NCBI GenBank assembly: GCA_030428695.1 | Contig: JAUIEM010000019.1 | Span: 1 to 42,844 of the forward strand | Length of the DNA: 42,844 nt | DNA from: a bacterium | Lineage (GTDB): Bacteria > Planctomycetota > J058 > JAJDCP01 | Direction: 5' to 3' | Shown here: positions 42,101 through 42,844 of the stretch, in pieces | Layout of the letters: each line of letters begins with the position of its first letter | Position numbering within the stretch: the stretch's first letter is position 1 | Translations under genes and position numbers: made by a program | Notes under the pieces: model-generated | Seen by the model: only the letters and a program-made list of their open reading frames with translations | Databases searched by the model: none | What the model was told of the DNA's origin: nothing

Positions 42101-42844
42101 TGCGGCTCAGGCGGCGGCGCGACGGGGGGTCGGGAAGGCGTCGGCTCCTCTGGCTCAGGCGGCGCGGCCGGGTGGGCTGCCGCCGGCCCCGGTCGCGGAG
42201 GGGGCGCTCGGCCTGGTCAGTGAGAGCCTGGCGCAGCTGCAGCGCATGTCCGAGCAGACCGCGCGGCTGCACCGCCAGTTCCTCGAGGGCCAGGAGGCTG
42301 CGCAGAAGAACATGCAGGCGCTGCTCGCGCAGCAGCAGGCGTTGCTGTCGCAGAGCCTGGGGCTGCCGGTGGAGGAAGCGGGTGCTCCGCCGGCGGCGCG
42401 TCCGCCGTCGGGTCCTTCTCCGGTGGAACAGTCCGACGAACGGGGACGCATCGCGACTTCGCAGGATGTCGTCGACCTCCTCGGTGCGGCAGGAGGGGGT
42501 GAAGCCCTCCCCTCCATGGGTGTCGCAGGACCTGATAACAACCGAGGTAGGGGCGGGGTTTACCCCCGCCCGCCAGCGGGGACCGATGCTCTCTCCTCGG
42601 GTGGTCCTTCGAGGGTCGAACGGCTCCTCCTGGAGGTCGTCGCCGACACCACGGGCTATCCCGCCGACATGCTCGACCTCTCGATGTCCCTGGACGCCGA
42701 CCTCGGCATCGACTCCATCAAGCGGGTGGAGATCCTGTCCGCGCTGCAAGAGCGTATGCCGGGTCTTCCGCAGGTGCAGTCGGAGGACATGGGACGCATC
42801 GCGACCTTGCAGGATGTGGTCGACCTCCTCGGTGCGGCGGGAGG
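39162..42844 (+). CDS. pfaA: PfaA-type megasynthase: KS-AT-ACP... (continues past window)
   Basis: The first 1227 codons of a multidomain PUFA-type polyketide synthase. KS: residues ~8-450, with DAACASS (C208), VEAHGTGT and GHTKAAAG. AT: ~560-860, with PGQGAQYPG and GHSYGE (S656), malonyl-type AAFHSP. Next come the family ITGANYVSPREKI segment (~905), an Ala/Pro/Arg linker with looser codon use, and an amphipathic MSEQTARLHRQFL helix (~1030). An isolated ACP tail (~1094-1111), a repeat-derived insert (~1111-1139) and a complete ACP (DSIKRVE, S1185) follow. The window ends where the next ACP linker begins, so a tandem ACP array is expected, then KR and DH domains. A weak ribosome binding site precedes the ATG; coupling to pfaD is likely. 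Confidence 0.88.
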   Translation, partial: MPPEPTPPIAIVGIGCLFPQAAGREAFWANLRAGRDAIEAVPSSHWSLDEYFAEDPSAPDRTYGRRGGFLSPVDFSPLGFSIQPKALEATDTAQLLGLVAADRALRDAGYHPDGGATHARTCVILGVTGALELVIPLGARLGHPKWRRALREAGVPDALAEDVVRRIGAEYVPWQEASFPGLLGNVVAGRIANRFDFGGTNCVVDAACASSLSALHLATLELAAGRADVALSGGVDTFNDIFMYMCFSKTPALSKTGDARPFDAGADGTVLGEGLGIVVLKRLADAERDGDRVYAVIRGIGSSSDGRGKAIYAPSSDGQIRCLRRAYEAAGVEPATVGLVEAHGTGTPVGDAVELRGLAEVFAGGPPCAVGSVKSQIGHTKAAAGAAGVIKAALALWHKVLPPTIKVDAPNPALAAPLYVNTEARPWLRGEHPRRAGVSSFGFGGSNFHCVLEEHRPEKACIDWSDAPELVALSGTRAAILAALGEVPTEAAALRLFAARSRERFESGAPCRLVLVAEAGTVAAQVARCRKMLADGTEAWSLPDAFFASGAAGRVAFLFPGQGAQYPGMLAELASRFPAALEAVEAAEQVVQTRRGTRLSAALFPPPTFTAAERAAQSEALRGTDVAQPALGAANAAGLAVLRGFGLAPDFVAGHSYGELCALYAAGRWELPALLTASCVRGELMAAGDGDRGGMLAVQSTRAPLEKLLEEEELALVIANHNAPDQLVLSGRSDEIARADGILRKRGLRCKRLTVGAAFHSPLVAGVEEPFAAALAELPLAAGRVPVYANSSAAPYPDDADASRAVLAGQLARPVAFTAEIEALYEAGVRTFVEVGPGRRLSGLVGKILGARPHAALALDGSSGKHGLRDLGRLLAGLAARGHGLELAAWHPLTEAETAPAKKAPFSVAITGANYVSPREKIPPARRQNGGQAAEPTSGAGPAGRAAAARRVVPARKAVPAPVREVTEAGEARPARTVAPAAQAAARRGVGKASAPLAQAARPGGLPPAPVAEGALGLVSESLAQLQRMSEQTARLHRQFLEGQEAAQKNMQALLAQQQALLSQSLGLPVEEAGAPPAARPPSGPSPVEQSDERGRIATSQDVVDLLGAAGGGEALPSMGVAGPDNNRGRGGVYPRPPAGTDALSSGGPSRVERLLLEVVADTTGYPADMLDLSMSLDADLGIDSIKRVEILSALQERMPGLPQVQSEDMGRIATLQDVVDLLGAAG
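42443..42496 (+). repeat. First copy of ACP-tail direct repeat (54 bp)
   Basis: It matches 42791-42844 at 50 of 54 bases and encodes GRIATSQDVVDLLGAAGG. It is the end of an ACP unit without the ACP core in front of it. The offset between copies is 348 bases (116 codons), the size of one ACP-plus-linker unit. Confidence 0.85.
42491..42585 (+). repeat. Palindromic repeat copies I and J inside the megasynthase ACP linker
   Basis: An inverted pair of the window-wide repeat: GGAGGGGGTGAAGCCCTCCC then GTAGGGGCGGGG-TTTAC-CCCCGCCC (stem 42551-42558 with 42564-42571). It is read through in frame as GGGEALPSMGV...RGGVYPRPPAG. The arrangement is the same as copies A and B near 3211-3290. Confidence 0.88.
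42791..42844 (+). repeat. Second copy of ACP-tail direct repeat (54 bp, reaches window end)
   Basis: It encodes GRIATLQDVVDLLGAAGG after the complete ACP. The window stops at the same GGAGG at which the repeat insert begins in the first copy, so the next linker may carry an insert too. Confidence 0.85.

Noticed and set aside
39147..42749. 1200-codon minus-strand frame opposite the PfaA-type gene
   Set aside because: Antisense shadow of a well-supported megasynthase; it has no recognisable motif.

Overview
The window is very GC-rich bacterial DNA with densely packed genes, almost all opened by a strong GGAGG-type ribosome binding site. Several traits point to a Planctomycetota-like organism: large transmembrane Ser/Thr kinases with TPR tails, a DWG in place of DFG in one kinase, and a planctomycete-style ECF-like sigma factor fused into a kinase operon. 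The PfaD-then-PfaA gene order recalls the myxobacterial pfa1-pfa2 arrangement, so Myxococcota cannot be excluded. No tRNA, rRNA, CRISPR array or transposase was seen.

Layout. 1-3150: a carbamoyltransferase (cut by the window edge), a class II aldolase and a small membrane protein. 3382-8580, all on the minus strand: a DUF2752 membrane protein, an acyl carrier protein, a lipid A-type acyltransferase, a YchF-type GTPase, a queuosine-precursor transporter and a phosphatase/macro-like fusion. 8660-11180: tRNA thiolase TtcA converges on an ECF42-type sigma factor with its DGPF partner, preceded by a promoter that resembles an ECF42 site. 11303-18311: mostly exported proteins, including two predicted lipoproteins, a DUF4139-like protein and an FHA protein, ending with a fatty-acid hydroxylase-family membrane enzyme. 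18597-19638: a YgiT zinc finger, a membrane thioredoxin and a 37-residue small ORF. 19697-26062: one 2121-residue polypeptide that looks like AddB fused to AddA. 26361-37368: a signalling island of TPR kinase, caspase-like protease, ECF-like sigma factor and a pseudokinase-kinase with a DUF1349-like end. 37511 to the edge: the start of a polyunsaturated fatty acid/secondary lipid synthase locus, with PfaD followed by the PfaA-type KS-AT-ACP megasynthase.

Two features run through the whole window. One is a family of short GC-rich palindromes (core GTAGGGGCGGGGTTTACC), found singly, in tandem and as inverted pairs at gene ends. A composite copy also lies in frame inside the ACP linker of the megasynthase. 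The other is a recurrent -10 hexamer (TAGACT, TACACT or close variants) placed 33-49 bases before start codons.

The most unusual candidates for new biology are the kinase/caspase/sigma/kinase island, the AddB-AddA fusion whose second nuclease domain keeps iron-sulfur cysteines but appears to lack the catalytic core, and the spread of a palindromic repeat into a tandem-ACP region.
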